This document shows positions 10,070 to 18,368 of a stretch of DNA of 64,000 bases, in pieces. This DNA is from Chryseobacterium cupriresistens (lineage in GTDB: Bacteria > Bacteroidota > Bacteroidia > Flavobacteriales > Weeksellaceae). The translations under genes and the position numbers were made by a program. Positions within the stretch are counted from its first letter, which is position 1; every line of letters begins with the position of its first letter. Under the pieces are notes generated by a model. That model did no database searches, was not told the DNA's origin, and saw only the letters and a list, made by a program, of their open reading frames with translations. Location: NCBI RefSeq assembly GCF_046614675.1, contig NZ_JBKKJT010000013.1, positions 1 through 64,000 of the forward strand. The letters run 5' to 3'.

Positions 10070-12355
10070 TTATTTCTTCTCTCTTCTTTGAGCATCAAGA
10101 ACAGCAATGGTAGCAAGGTTTACGATCTCATCAACGCTTGAACGCATCTGAAGCACGTGTACCGGCTGTTTTAATCCCATTAGGATAGGTCCGATTACCT
10201 GGGCTACTTTCATTCCTCTCAGGATTTTATAGGAAAGGTTTGCACTTTCCAGATTCGGGAAGATGAATGTGTTGGCAGGTGTAGTTCCTAATTTTGAGAA
10301 TGGATAATCGCTCAGGTGGTCTGCATTCATTGCAAAGTCCGGCTGAATTTCACCATCCACAACCATTTTCGGATATTTTTCATGAAGGATTCCTACTGCT
10401 TTCGCTACTTTCTTGGAAGTTTCAGAAATCGCAGCAAAGTTTTCAAATCCAAGCATTGCAATTCTTGGTTCAATCGCAAAAGATTTTACTGTAAATTCTG
10501 CCATTTTAGCAATATTCACAAGATCTTCTGCTGTAGGGTTTTGGTTGATCGAAGTATCTGCGAAGAAAATAGGCTTCTTTTCAGACAAGATCATCATCAT
10601 GGCCGCTACTTTATCTACTCCTTTATCTTTTTCGATCACTTCTAAAACAGGACGTAAAACAGAAGTATAGTTTTTAGAGAATCCTACGATAAGTCCGTCT
10701 GTATCTCCATGTTTCAGCATCAAAGGCCCGAAATAGTCTCTCTGGCGTACGTATCTTTTCGCTTTGTACTCGTTCATTCCTTTTCTCTGACGAAGTTTCC
10801 AAAGGGTTTCTCTGTATTTTTTTCTGTTTTCTTTCTGATCGTCATCACTTGGATCAATGATAGGAACATCCAGAGTAATTCCGTAACGTTCCATCTGCTC
10901 CTTGATGTATTTTTTATCTCCTAAAAGGCTTGGGTAAGCAATTCCTTCTTCATAAAGAATCTGGGCAGCTTTCAATACATTATATTCTTCAGCATTTCCA
11001 AGGGTAATTCTTTTCGGATTGGATTTTGCACGGCTCTGCATCATTCTTACCAATCTTTCATCTCTGCCCATTCTGTCTAAAAGCTGGTGCTCATATTCAT
11101 CAAAATCCGTTATGGTTTTTCTGGCAACACCACTTTCAATAGCTGCTTTTGCCACAGCGCTTGATACTTTTGTGATCAGTCTGTTATCAAATGGTTTTGG
11201 AATGAAGTATTCTCTTCCAAACTGAAGGTTCTGAACATTGTATGCCAAAATTACAGCTTCCGGTACCGGTTCTTTTGCAAGATCAGCAATAGCGTGTACG
11301 GCAGCCAGTTTCATGGCTTCATTAATTCCTGTAGCCTGTACATCCAATGCTCCACGGAAGATATAAGGGAATCCCAATACGTTGTTTACCTGGTTAGGAT
11401 AATCACTTCTTCCTGTTGCCATGATCACATCTTTACGGGTTTCCAGCGCAAGGTCATAAGCAATTTCCGGATCAGGATTGGCAAGAGCAAATACAATTGG
11501 ATTTTCATTCATGCTCATTAACATCTCAGGAGTCATTACATTTCCTTTTGACAATCCGACAAAAACATCAGATCCTTTTACAGCATCTTCCAATGTTTCA
11601 ATATCTGTCTGAGCGATGAAATCTAATTTTTCAGGAGTAAGGTTTTCTCTTTTATGATTGATTACGCCTTTACTGTCACACATCAGGACATTTTCTTTTT
11701 TCAGTCCTAAAGAAATATAAAGTTTGGTACATGCAATAGCTGCAGCACCAGCTCCGTTCACCACCATTTTTACTTTATCAATATCTTTATTGGCAATCTG
11801 CAGAGAGTTGATCAATGCAGCTGCTGAGATAATGGCTGTTCCGTGCTGGTCATCGTGCATCAAAGGAATATTCAACTCCTCTTTCAGTCTTTGTTCTATA
11901 TAAAAAGCTTCAGGAGCTTTAATATCTTCAAGATTGATTCCTCCGAAAGTAGGAGCAATTCCTTTTACAATTTCAATAAATTTATCCGGATCTTTTTCAT
12001 CGATCTCAATATCAAAAACGTTGATATCTGCAAAGATCTTGAATAATAGTCCTTTCCCTTCCATTACCGGTTTTGAAGCCTCAGCACCGATATCTCCCAG
12101 TCCAAGTACGGCAGTACCGTTAGAAATGACTGCTACCAGGTTTCCTTTTCCTGTATAATCATATACAGTTTCCGGCTTATCATGAATTTCCATACAAGGA
12201 ACCGCTACTCCCGGAGAGTAAGCCAATGATAAATCTCTTTGGGAAGAGTGTGGCTTTGATGGGATAACTTCAATTTTTCCTTTGGGTTCTGCTTTATGAT
12301 AATCTAGCGCTGCCTGGCTAAAGTTCTTTTCGTCACGATTGTTGTTACTTGACAT
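10070..12355 (-). CDS. maeB: NADP-dependent malic enzyme (MaeB type)
   Basis: Decarboxylates malate to pyruvate, giving NADPH. The 761 residues form the two-part MaeB architecture: an N-terminal malic enzyme module (residues 1 to about 430) with the LAYSPGVAVPC active-site motif and the nucleotide-binding GAGAAAIAC loop, then a phosphotransacetylase-like C-terminal module (about 435-761), which in this family is regulatory rather than catalytic. It starts with ATG. Co-transcription with the upstream kinase-like gene (16-base gap) is likely. A hairpin terminator follows at 9961. Confidence 0.96.
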   Translation of the reverse strand: MSSNNNRDEKNFSQAALDYHKAEPKGKIEVIPSKPHSSQRDLSLAYSPGVAVPCMEIHDKPETVYDYTGKGNLVAVISNGTAVLGLGDIGAEASKPVMEGKGLLFKIFADINVFDIEIDEKDPDKFIEIVKGIAPTFGGINLEDIKAPEAFYIEQRLKEELNIPLMHDDQHGTAIISAAALINSLQIANKDIDKVKMVVNGAGAAAIACTKLYISLGLKKENVLMCDSKGVINHKRENLTPEKLDFIAQTDIETLEDAVKGSDVFVGLSKGNVMTPEMLMSMNENPIVFALANPDPEIAYDLALETRKDVIMATGRSDYPNQVNNVLGFPYIFRGALDVQATGINEAMKLAAVHAIADLAKEPVPEAVILAYNVQNLQFGREYFIPKPFDNRLITKVSSAVAKAAIESGVARKTITDFDEYEHQLLDRMGRDERLVRMMQSRAKSNPKRITLGNAEEYNVLKAAQILYEEGIAYPSLLGDKKYIKEQMERYGITLDVPIIDPSDDDQKENRKKYRETLWKLRQRKGMNEYKAKRYVRQRDYFGPLMLKHGDTDGLIVGFSKNYTSVLRPVLEVIEKDKGVDKVAAMMMILSEKKPIFFADTSINQNPTAEDLVNIAKMAEFTVKSFAIEPRIAMLGFENFAAISETSKKVAKAVGILHEKYPKMVVDGEIQPDFAMNADHLSDYPFSKLGTTPANTFIFPNLESANLSYKILRGMKVAQVIGPILMGLKQPVHVLQMRSSVDEIVNLATIAVLDAQRREKK

Positions 12356-12371
12356 AAAATTTTGTTTTTTG

Positions 12372-13223
12372 TTAAAGTATATATTTAATGTGGTAATCTA
12401 CTAAGCTTTCAATTGGTTTCTGCACAACATGTCCCACATTTAAATTAAGTTCTGCAGCTACAGAACGTAGTATATTTTCATAATAATAAGCGATAGAGCC
12501 AATAAAATTGATCTCGGCATCATGCGCCTCCTCATAAGGAAGAACCTGGTATTCAAAGAAACTTTTCATTTCTTCAAAAACCATGTCTTTGAAATAAGGA
12601 TGATCTTTTCTTTCGATTACAAATTTGGTAAAATTCGCCAGATATGCATTGGGTCTTGGAGTATGATACATATTTTTCAATGCATCTTCTACGGTAAGCT
12701 GATAATCTGCTTCAAATTCTTTATGAAGATCCGCAGGCAGTTTTTTCATAAAGTATCTGCGTACCAGCTGCTTTCCGATAGCACTGCCGCTTCCTTCGTC
12801 CCCGATCAGGAATCCCAGCGAAGGCAATTCTATCTTCACATTTTCACCGTCAAAAAAACAGGAATTAGATCCTGTGCCGAGAATGCACACGATAGCAGGT
12901 TTTCCACTGTATGCTGCATAGGCTGCAGCCATCAGATCTTCCTTCACAATAATCTCTGCTTTTCCAAAAACTTTTGTCAGCTCTTCTTCTATGGTTTCGC
13001 AGTTTTTTTTCACTCCGCATCCGGAACCATAAAAAAAGACTTTGGTAATTGAATTTTTAACCGATATCAGATTGCTATTTTTCTGTATTTCAGGAGCGAT
13101 AAGTTCTCTGTTGATAAAATTTGGATTGAAACCGATGGTTTCTGTTTTCAGAAAAACTTTTTTAAAGTCATCAAGAATTACCCAATCCGTTTTAGTAGAA
13201 CCACTATCTACAATAGCAACCAT
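12372..13223 (-). CDS. BadF-family ATPase, probable N-acetylglucosamine kinase
   Basis: A sugar-kinase/actin-fold ATPase of 283 residues. The phosphate-1 motif DSGSTKTDW is at the N-terminus, phosphate-2 (LGTGSNS) near residue 110, and a GDEGSGSAIG motif near residue 140, as in the eukaryotic-like N-acetylglucosamine kinases of the BadF/BadG/BcrA/BcrD family. In Bacteroidota such genes usually take part in amino-sugar or cell-wall recycling; the substrate is inferred. It ends 16 bases before maeB, so the two may form an operon. Confidence 0.8.
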   Translation of the reverse strand: MVAIVDSGSTKTDWVILDDFKKVFLKTETIGFNPNFINRELIAPEIQKNSNLISVKNSITKVFFYGSGCGVKKNCETIEEELTKVFGKAEIIVKEDLMAAAYAAYSGKPAIVCILGTGSNSCFFDGENVKIELPSLGFLIGDEGSGSAIGKQLVRRYFMKKLPADLHKEFEADYQLTVEDALKNMYHTPRPNAYLANFTKFVIERKDHPYFKDMVFEEMKSFFEYQVLPYEEAHDAEINFIGSIAYYYENILRSVAAELNLNVGHVVQKPIESLVDYHIKYIL

Positions 13224-13308
13224 ATTTTAGATTTTAATTTAAGGGTGCTAAATTATGAATTTATCTTCAATTAGCATTTAAAAACAACCTGGAAGCTGTC
13301 TAAAATCA

Positions 13309-13572
13309 TTAATGTTTGATTTGTGTTTTTTTTTCGTTGAATTGTAAAAGCCAATCTTCTATTTCATCTTCAAGATAGGAAGTCTGTAATTCCATTGCAT
13401 TGATAAAATCATCAGGCACCGGATCGCCAGTGGAGTTTTCAAGATTCCACAATTCGTTTGACATATTTTCATACTCTGAATACACTCTTTTGAAGCGGGA
13501 ATTTTCTTTCTCAAGAGCCTCAATATTTTTCTGTTGAAGCTGGAATTTTCTGTATTTGTTTTGACGTTTCAT
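13309..13572 (-). CDS. Small coiled-coil protein, unknown function
   Basis: I do not recognise this 87-residue protein. It is highly charged, with no signal peptide or membrane segment. Residues 8-45 and 62-85 look like two amphipathic helices (heptad-like LQQKNIEALEKEN and LEDEIEDWLLQF) joined by a Pro/Asp-containing turn, suggesting a helical hairpin or coiled coil. It stands alone between the kinase gene and the rightward gtrA operon. Codon use looks like its neighbours, so I think it is real. Confidence 0.6.
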   Translation of the reverse strand: MKRQNKYRKFQLQQKNIEALEKENSRFKRVYSEYENMSNELWNLENSTGDPVPDDFINAMELQTSYLEDEIEDWLLQFNEKKTQIKH

Positions 13573-13779
13573 ACAAATATTATTAATAATTGGGTCATAA
13601 AAAAGTTGGAGTATATGCTCTTAACCGTGCACTACAAGATAGAAAAAACCATCAACACAAGGAGTTGAAAATGAATTTATTATCAGGTCTTTATTACATC
13701 ATTCTGAATATTAAAATTAGAAATAATTTTTATTAAAAAAAATATTTTAACAACTTTTTTCAGTGTTTAACATATAGTT

Positions 13780-13937
13780 ATAAATTTGCATATTCATATT
13801 GTCAAGCGGTATAACTGCTGGGATTCCAAAACCGTTATAAACAGAAGAAATTTTCTAAGGTGTTTATATTGTGAGAGATAAATCAGCCCGGCAGACTGTC
13901 CGATATGTACAAAGATGTTTAGTTTTATACTTATTAA
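13780..13937 (+). promoter_or_regulatory. Promoter and structured 5' leader of the gtrA-like operon
   Basis: A -7 element TAAATTTG (13781-13788) precedes about 145 untranslated bases. CTGCTGGG (13815-13822) can pair with CCCGGCAG (13887-13894) over 8 bp with one G-U, enclosing a second stem ATAAAC/GTTTAT (13837-13842 with 13862-13867) capped by an AGAA/TTCT hairpin. CGG (13807-13809) and CCG (13900-13902) could extend the outer helix beyond an internal loop. The nested layout suggests a functional RNA leader or a small RNA; no known riboswitch class was recognised. Confidence 0.45.
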
Positions 13938-14396
13938 ATGAAAGAAATACTCTTACGCCAGAAACAGGTTTTGTTCTTCATCATTGCAGGAGGACTGAGT
14001 GCCATTGTAGAAATAGGAAGCTTTAAGATTTTCAGCACCTATCTTCCGCACTTCTTTGTAAAGGAAACCAATTTCTACGGAGTACACTATCCTTTAAGCA
14101 ACATTTTTTCCACGAGCTGCGGGATTATTACCAATTATTTTCTGAGCATCTGGTTTGTATTTGAAAGGGGAAAACATTCGAAGAGAAAAGAATTTGCTTA
14201 TTTTATGGTAGTATCTTTTTTTTCAACATTACTCAGCTTAGGTTTTTTCCAGGTATTTTACAGTTTCGTATTTAAAGATAATATCAATTTATTTTTTTAT
14301 ACCTTGAGCCCGGAAATGATCAGTAAAATTGCAGCAATATTGCTGGTTTCCATTCTGAATTATTCGATAAAAAAGAAAGTAATTTTTAACGGTTAG
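13938..14396 (+). CDS. GtrA-like membrane protein
   Basis: A 152-residue polytopic protein of the GtrA family, small four-helix membrane proteins thought to flip or present lipid-linked sugars for surface glycan assembly. The FFIIAGGLSAIVEI N-terminal helix, the CGIITNYFLSIWFVF segment (the NY...W-F pattern typical of GtrA) and two later helices support the call. Its stop is 3 bases before the acyltransferase start, so the two are co-transcribed. The long structured leader in front may control it. The substrate cannot be told from sequence. Confidence 0.85.
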   Translation: MKEILLRQKQVLFFIIAGGLSAIVEIGSFKIFSTYLPHFFVKETNFYGVHYPLSNIFSTSCGIITNYFLSIWFVFERGKHSKRKEFAYFMVVSFFSTLLSLGFFQVFYSFVFKDNINLFFYTLSPEMISKIAAILLVSILNYSIKKKVIFNG

Positions 14397-14399
14397 GCT

Positions 14400-15137
14400 G
14401 TGACAAAAATTTTAAATTATCTCTGGAGATTCTGGCTGTTGCTGTTGGCATTTTTTCTGACAGTTATTATTGGGATCCCGGTTTACATTTTATCCTTTAA
14501 TAAAAAGCATTATAAATACGGCTATAAACTGGTCAGGCTATGGTGTTTCGGTATGTTCTACGGAATGGGTTTCAGATATGACCTGATTAAACTTTCGGAA
14601 CAGAAAAAAGATAAAAATATCCCTTATGTCTTTATCTCCAATCATACGTCTATTATGGATATCATGCTTGTATGTATTCTGTTTCCTGATCATCCGATCT
14701 GTTTTGTAGGAAAAAAAGAACTGGTTAAGATTCCTATTTTCGGAACTATATATAAAAGGATATGTGTAATGGTAGACAGAGCGAGTGCAAAAAGCCGTGC
14801 AGATGTTTACCGAAGATGTGCAGAGAAGATGGAAGAAGGCAACAGTATCGCGATTTTTCCTGAAGGCGGTGTGCCGGACGACACTTCTATTATCCTGGAT
14901 GATTTTAAGGACGGTGCATTTATACTGTCTTCAAAACATCATTCTCCTATCGCTGTTTATACCTTTGTGGGACTTAAAGAAATGTTCCCTTTTGAAAACT
15001 CAAAAGGCTTTCCCGGAAGGGTAAAGGTATATTACAATGGCATCATTGAGCCTTCAGATTCTCCAAAAGACTCAAAAGCAGAGGCTTATGAGACAATAAA
15101 AAAAACCTTAATCAGGTATTCCGTTGAAAGGAAATAG
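14400..15137 (+). CDS. 1-acyl-sn-glycerol-3-phosphate acyltransferase family protein
   Basis: A PlsC/LPLAT-fold acyltransferase of 245 residues, expected to put the second acyl chain on lysophosphatidate or a related lysolipid at the inner membrane. The catalytic HX4D box is NHTSIMD near residue 80 and the substrate-binding FPEGG box is near residue 158. An N-terminal hydrophobic segment anchors it. The start is GTG at 14400, just after the gtrA-like stop; the gene reads straight on in the same transcript. Whether it is the housekeeping PlsC or a paralogue for an ornithine/glycine lipid is open. Confidence 0.88.
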   Translation: MTKILNYLWRFWLLLLAFFLTVIIGIPVYILSFNKKHYKYGYKLVRLWCFGMFYGMGFRYDLIKLSEQKKDKNIPYVFISNHTSIMDIMLVCILFPDHPICFVGKKELVKIPIFGTIYKRICVMVDRASAKSRADVYRRCAEKMEEGNSIAIFPEGGVPDDTSIILDDFKDGAFILSSKHHSPIAVYTFVGLKEMFPFENSKGFPGRVKVYYNGIIEPSDSPKDSKAEAYETIKKTLIRYSVERK

Positions 15138-15138
15138 T

Positions 15139-15146
15139 TATATTTG
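15139..15146 (+). promoter_or_regulatory. -7 promoter element of the sugar transporter
   Basis: TATATTTG matches TAnnTTTG about 22 bases before the chosen ATG at 15168. No good -33 box is seen, so the call is moderate. Confidence 0.4.
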
Positions 15147-15167
15147 TTTGTGAAATCTATAATAAAT

Positions 15168-16613
15168 ATGTCAAATTATTCTAAACAAACCAATTGGGCC
15201 CAATTCATTCCATTGGTTACTGTATTCTTCTTTTGGGGATTCGTAGCAGCCAGTAATGATATTCTGATCCCTGTTTTTCAAAAAGCCTTCAATCTATCCC
15301 AAACTGAAAGTATGCTTGTACAGATATGCTTTTATGTAGCATATACTGTAGGTTCTTTAATTTATATGCTTGTATCAAAGAGCCTTAAACAGGATTTGAT
15401 CAATAAAATCGGATATAAGAATGGTCTTATTGTGGGGCTTCTGATTTCCGCATTGGGAACCTTATTGTTCTACCCGGCTGCCAATATGCATTCTTTCCCA
15501 TTAATGATCTCAGGGTTATTTATTGTAGGTTTAGGATTCTCTCTTCAGCAGATTGTTGCTAATCCGCTTGCTATTGAAGTAGGTCCTACGGAAACGGGAT
15601 CTCAGAGGCTAACAATGGCAGGAGGGATTAATAACTTAGGAACTACTATTGGACCACTTATCGTTGCATTTGCTATTTTTGGATCTGCAAGTGCTGCCAA
15701 CACGGAAGCAAGTATAGAAAGTGTAAAAACACCTTATCTGATATTAGGAGCAGCTTTTGCGCTGGTAGCTTTAATGCTTAAATTCTCTTCTCTTCCTGCA
15801 GTAACTCCAACAAACACTGAGGACACCGATGATGCAACTCCGGGAGAACATAGAAAGTCAGCATTCCAGTATCCTCAGCTGGTGATGGGAATGATCGCTA
15901 TTTTTGTTTATGTAGGGGTAGAAGTTTCCACAGCCAGTAACCTTCCTGCTTATATGGAAAAAAGCTTGGGATTTGAAACGAAAGAGGTAGCACCTTATAT
16001 CTCTTTATACTGGGCATCATTAATGATTGGCCGTTGGACAGGTGCTGTAGAAGCATTTGATGTCAATGCAGGATTCAAAAAGATCTTAAGATTCTTAGCT
16101 CCTTATCTTGCATTCGGTGTATTTTTATTGGTAAACGCTATTGCCGATCATGATCTTTCTCCGTTCTATGTATATGGATTTATCATTATCGCAATGATTA
16201 TCTGTGATATTTTAAGCAAAGGAAACCCGGCAAGAATGCTTCTGATCTTCTCTCTGGCAGGGATCACCGCTCTACTTATAGGGATGTTCACTACAGGAAT
16301 GGTATCTGTATATGCATTTACCAGTGTAGGTCTTTTCTGCTCTACGCTATGGCCGTGTATCTTCGCATTGGCTATCAACGGGCTTGGAAAACACACTAAC
16401 CAGGGTTCAGGATACCTTATCATGATGATTATGGGAGGAGGTATTGTAAGCGTTATACAGGGATATGTTGCAGATATTACCAATATTCATTTCAGTTATA
16501 TCGTAGGGGTTATTTGTTTTGCTTATCTTGCATTCTATGCGATCCGTGTAAGTGGGATTCTGAAAGCCCAGGGCATTGATCTTGATAAAATATCTAAAGG
16601 CAGTGGTCATTAA
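15168..16613 (+). CDS. FucP-type MFS sugar transporter
   Basis: A major facilitator superfamily sugar:proton symporter of the L-fucose/glucose-galactose (FucP) type, about 481 residues with 12 predicted helices. Hallmarks are the N-terminal FFFWGFVAASNDILIP motif and the GIVGLGFSLQQIVANP-like helix 5 region with its conserved QxxxNP. The frame extends to a TTG at 15144, but the ATG at 15168 gives the family N-terminus and sits properly behind a -7 box. The exact sugar is unknown. The following DUF3810 gene overlaps its end. Confidence 0.88.
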   Translation: MSNYSKQTNWAQFIPLVTVFFFWGFVAASNDILIPVFQKAFNLSQTESMLVQICFYVAYTVGSLIYMLVSKSLKQDLINKIGYKNGLIVGLLISALGTLLFYPAANMHSFPLMISGLFIVGLGFSLQQIVANPLAIEVGPTETGSQRLTMAGGINNLGTTIGPLIVAFAIFGSASAANTEASIESVKTPYLILGAAFALVALMLKFSSLPAVTPTNTEDTDDATPGEHRKSAFQYPQLVMGMIAIFVYVGVEVSTASNLPAYMEKSLGFETKEVAPYISLYWASLMIGRWTGAVEAFDVNAGFKKILRFLAPYLAFGVFLLVNAIADHDLSPFYVYGFIIIAMIICDILSKGNPARMLLIFSLAGITALLIGMFTTGMVSVYAFTSVGLFCSTLWPCIFALAINGLGKHTNQGSGYLIMMIMGGGIVSVIQGYVADITNIHFSYIVGVICFAYLAFYAIRVSGILKAQGIDLDKISKGSGH

Positions 16614-17667
16614 TATAACAACAAATATATATAAGAAAAAAAGATTTTGGGCAGGTGTATTACTTGCCCAATTTCTTTTGTTTTATGGATTTTCAAAATC
16701 CATAATAATGATTTCTTTTTTTGAACGCTTTTTTGAATTTCAGAAAGAGCTTCATCAGGTGCTGTTCAGCTGGGTTCCATTTTCTGTCGGGGATTTGATC
16801 TATATTGTGCTGGGAGCTTTTCTTTTATACTGTTTCATCACCTTATTCAAAAAGCAGCAAAGAAGTGATTCGATGAGAAAAATTCTTATCGTCATGAATA
16901 TCTTTTATTTTATTTATCAGATCTTTTGGGGAATGCTGTATTTTCAGGTTCCTATTATTAAAAAACTTTCCAGCCAGAATGAACCGGATATAGAAAAAGC
17001 AAAAAAACTGGCTCTTGTTTATCTTGAAAAGTGTAAGGCAACACGACAGTATACACAGGAGGACAGCAACGGAGTATTTATAATCACTAACCTTACATCT
17101 ATTCAAAAGGAAATCCTGAATCAGCAGACAAAGCTGCCTTCTTATATTTCCGATAAAAAAGCTCCGGAGATACTGGACATCAAGCCTAGTTTATTCAAAA
17201 ATGTAATGAGCTTTACAGGAATTTTAGGCTATTATAATCCTTTTACAGCTGAAGCCCAGTATAATACTGAGCTGCCTCATACTTTAATCCCTTTCACCAC
17301 AGCGCACGAAAGTTCACATCAGCTTGGATTTGCCAGAGAGCAGGAAGCTAATTTTATAGGGTACTTAATAGGCATTCATTCCGGTAATCCTGAGTTGAGA
17401 TACAGTACTGAATTTTTCACTTTAAAAAGTCTTTTAAGATTTATTGTGGAGAAAGATCCTGAATTTGTAAAGAATATTCTTCGCCAATATTCCCCGGCGA
17501 TGAAAAGGGACCGTGCTTATGAAAAAAGTTTTATTTTTCAACATCAGGGATGGCTTGACGAATTCTTTGGATTTACTAACAACCTGTTCCTGAAAAGCAA
17601 TCAGCAGGAAGGCTCTGTTACCTATTCTTACTTTATTGATCTTCTCTTAAGCTATGAGAAAACATAA
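16603..17667 (+). CDS. DUF3810 family membrane protein, zinc-protease-like
   Basis: A membrane protein of about 354 residues belonging to DUF3810. Two or three hydrophobic segments lie in the first 110 residues; the remainder contains TAHESSHQLGFAREQEANF, which reads as an HExxH-type metal site (HESSH) followed by a downstream glutamate, so a membrane metalloprotease is plausible. No role is established. The start is uncertain: GTG at 16603 overlaps the transporter by 11 bases, and a TTG at 16576 would add 9 residues. It appears to end the operon. Confidence 0.75.
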   Translation: MVINITTNIYKKKRFWAGVLLAQFLLFYGFSKSIIMISFFERFFEFQKELHQVLFSWVPFSVGDLIYIVLGAFLLYCFITLFKKQQRSDSMRKILIVMNIFYFIYQIFWGMLYFQVPIIKKLSSQNEPDIEKAKKLALVYLEKCKATRQYTQEDSNGVFIITNLTSIQKEILNQQTKLPSYISDKKAPEILDIKPSLFKNVMSFTGILGYYNPFTAEAQYNTELPHTLIPFTTAHESSHQLGFAREQEANFIGYLIGIHSGNPELRYSTEFFTLKSLLRFIVEKDPEFVKNILRQYSPAMKRDRAYEKSFIFQHQGWLDEFFGFTNNLFLKSNQQEGSVTYSYFIDLLLSYEKT

Positions 17668-17755
17668 AAAAAGAATCGTATCAGGCGATACGATTCTAAA
17701 AACACAAATGATGAAAAAAAATTTATTACCTTGACTTGTTCCCTCATTCAAGGCG
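17664..17755 (-). ncRNA. Candidate small RNA with intrinsic terminator
   Basis: On the minus strand a -33 TTTTTG (17785-17790), 18 bp spacer and -7 TACTTTTA (17759-17766) would start an RNA of about 90 bases. It contains a CCTTGA/TCAAGG hairpin (17748-17753 with 17729-17734) and ends in an 11 bp hairpin, AGAATCGTATC/GATACGATTCT (17672-17697), followed by a run of seven T. It has no reading frame of note. The terminator hairpin could also serve the DUF3810 gene, but on the plus strand it lacks a T-run. Confidence 0.45.
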
Positions 17756-18344
17756 ATGTAAAAGTACGACATATTTTATAAATACAAAAACATTTCCCTC
17801 CTTTTTTAAAACTTTATGAAAACTTTATGATTTTTTAAGTTTTTTTGAGTTCATTTCTGTTTGTTAAAAATCACATAGAATATCGAAATTTAATAAACAA
17901 AACAAGCGCAAAACCCACTACAAGCTATAAAATAATAACAAAATAAAACATTTGTTTACATAAAAAACATTACTTCTAAGCATTATTTCCTATGTTTTAA
18001 AGTTGGAGTTATCCTCAGTATTTTATATGATATTTCTAAAAATCTGAACTTCAAAATCACGGGATATTCTGATGTAAAAAATGGTATTAGCATTCATACT
18101 ATAATAATAAATATTATAATGTTATAACATTTTATTACTTTTAAAAACAAGGGTTTTATAGTACCTGAACAAATAATCGTAGATAATCATTTCAAACAGT
18201 CGCTGGTTTGAGATAAACATTCTATTAAGCCTTAAACTATAGATTTATAAATTGACAGAACAAACAACACACTTAACTCAATATAAATCAATAAATTAAA
18301 CTTAAAACCACTTTTTTACCATATATCTTTTTGAATTAAAAAAT

Positions 18345-18353
18345 GTAAATTTG
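18345..18353 (+). promoter_or_regulatory. -7 promoter element of the TPR/AraC gene
   Basis: TAAATTTG at 18346-18353 is a perfect TAnnTTTG, 16 bases before the ATG. The preceding 17700-18345 stretch is AT-rich and, apart from the small RNA candidate, shows nothing clear. Confidence 0.5.
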
Positions 18354-18368
18354 TGATGTATTTAAAAG

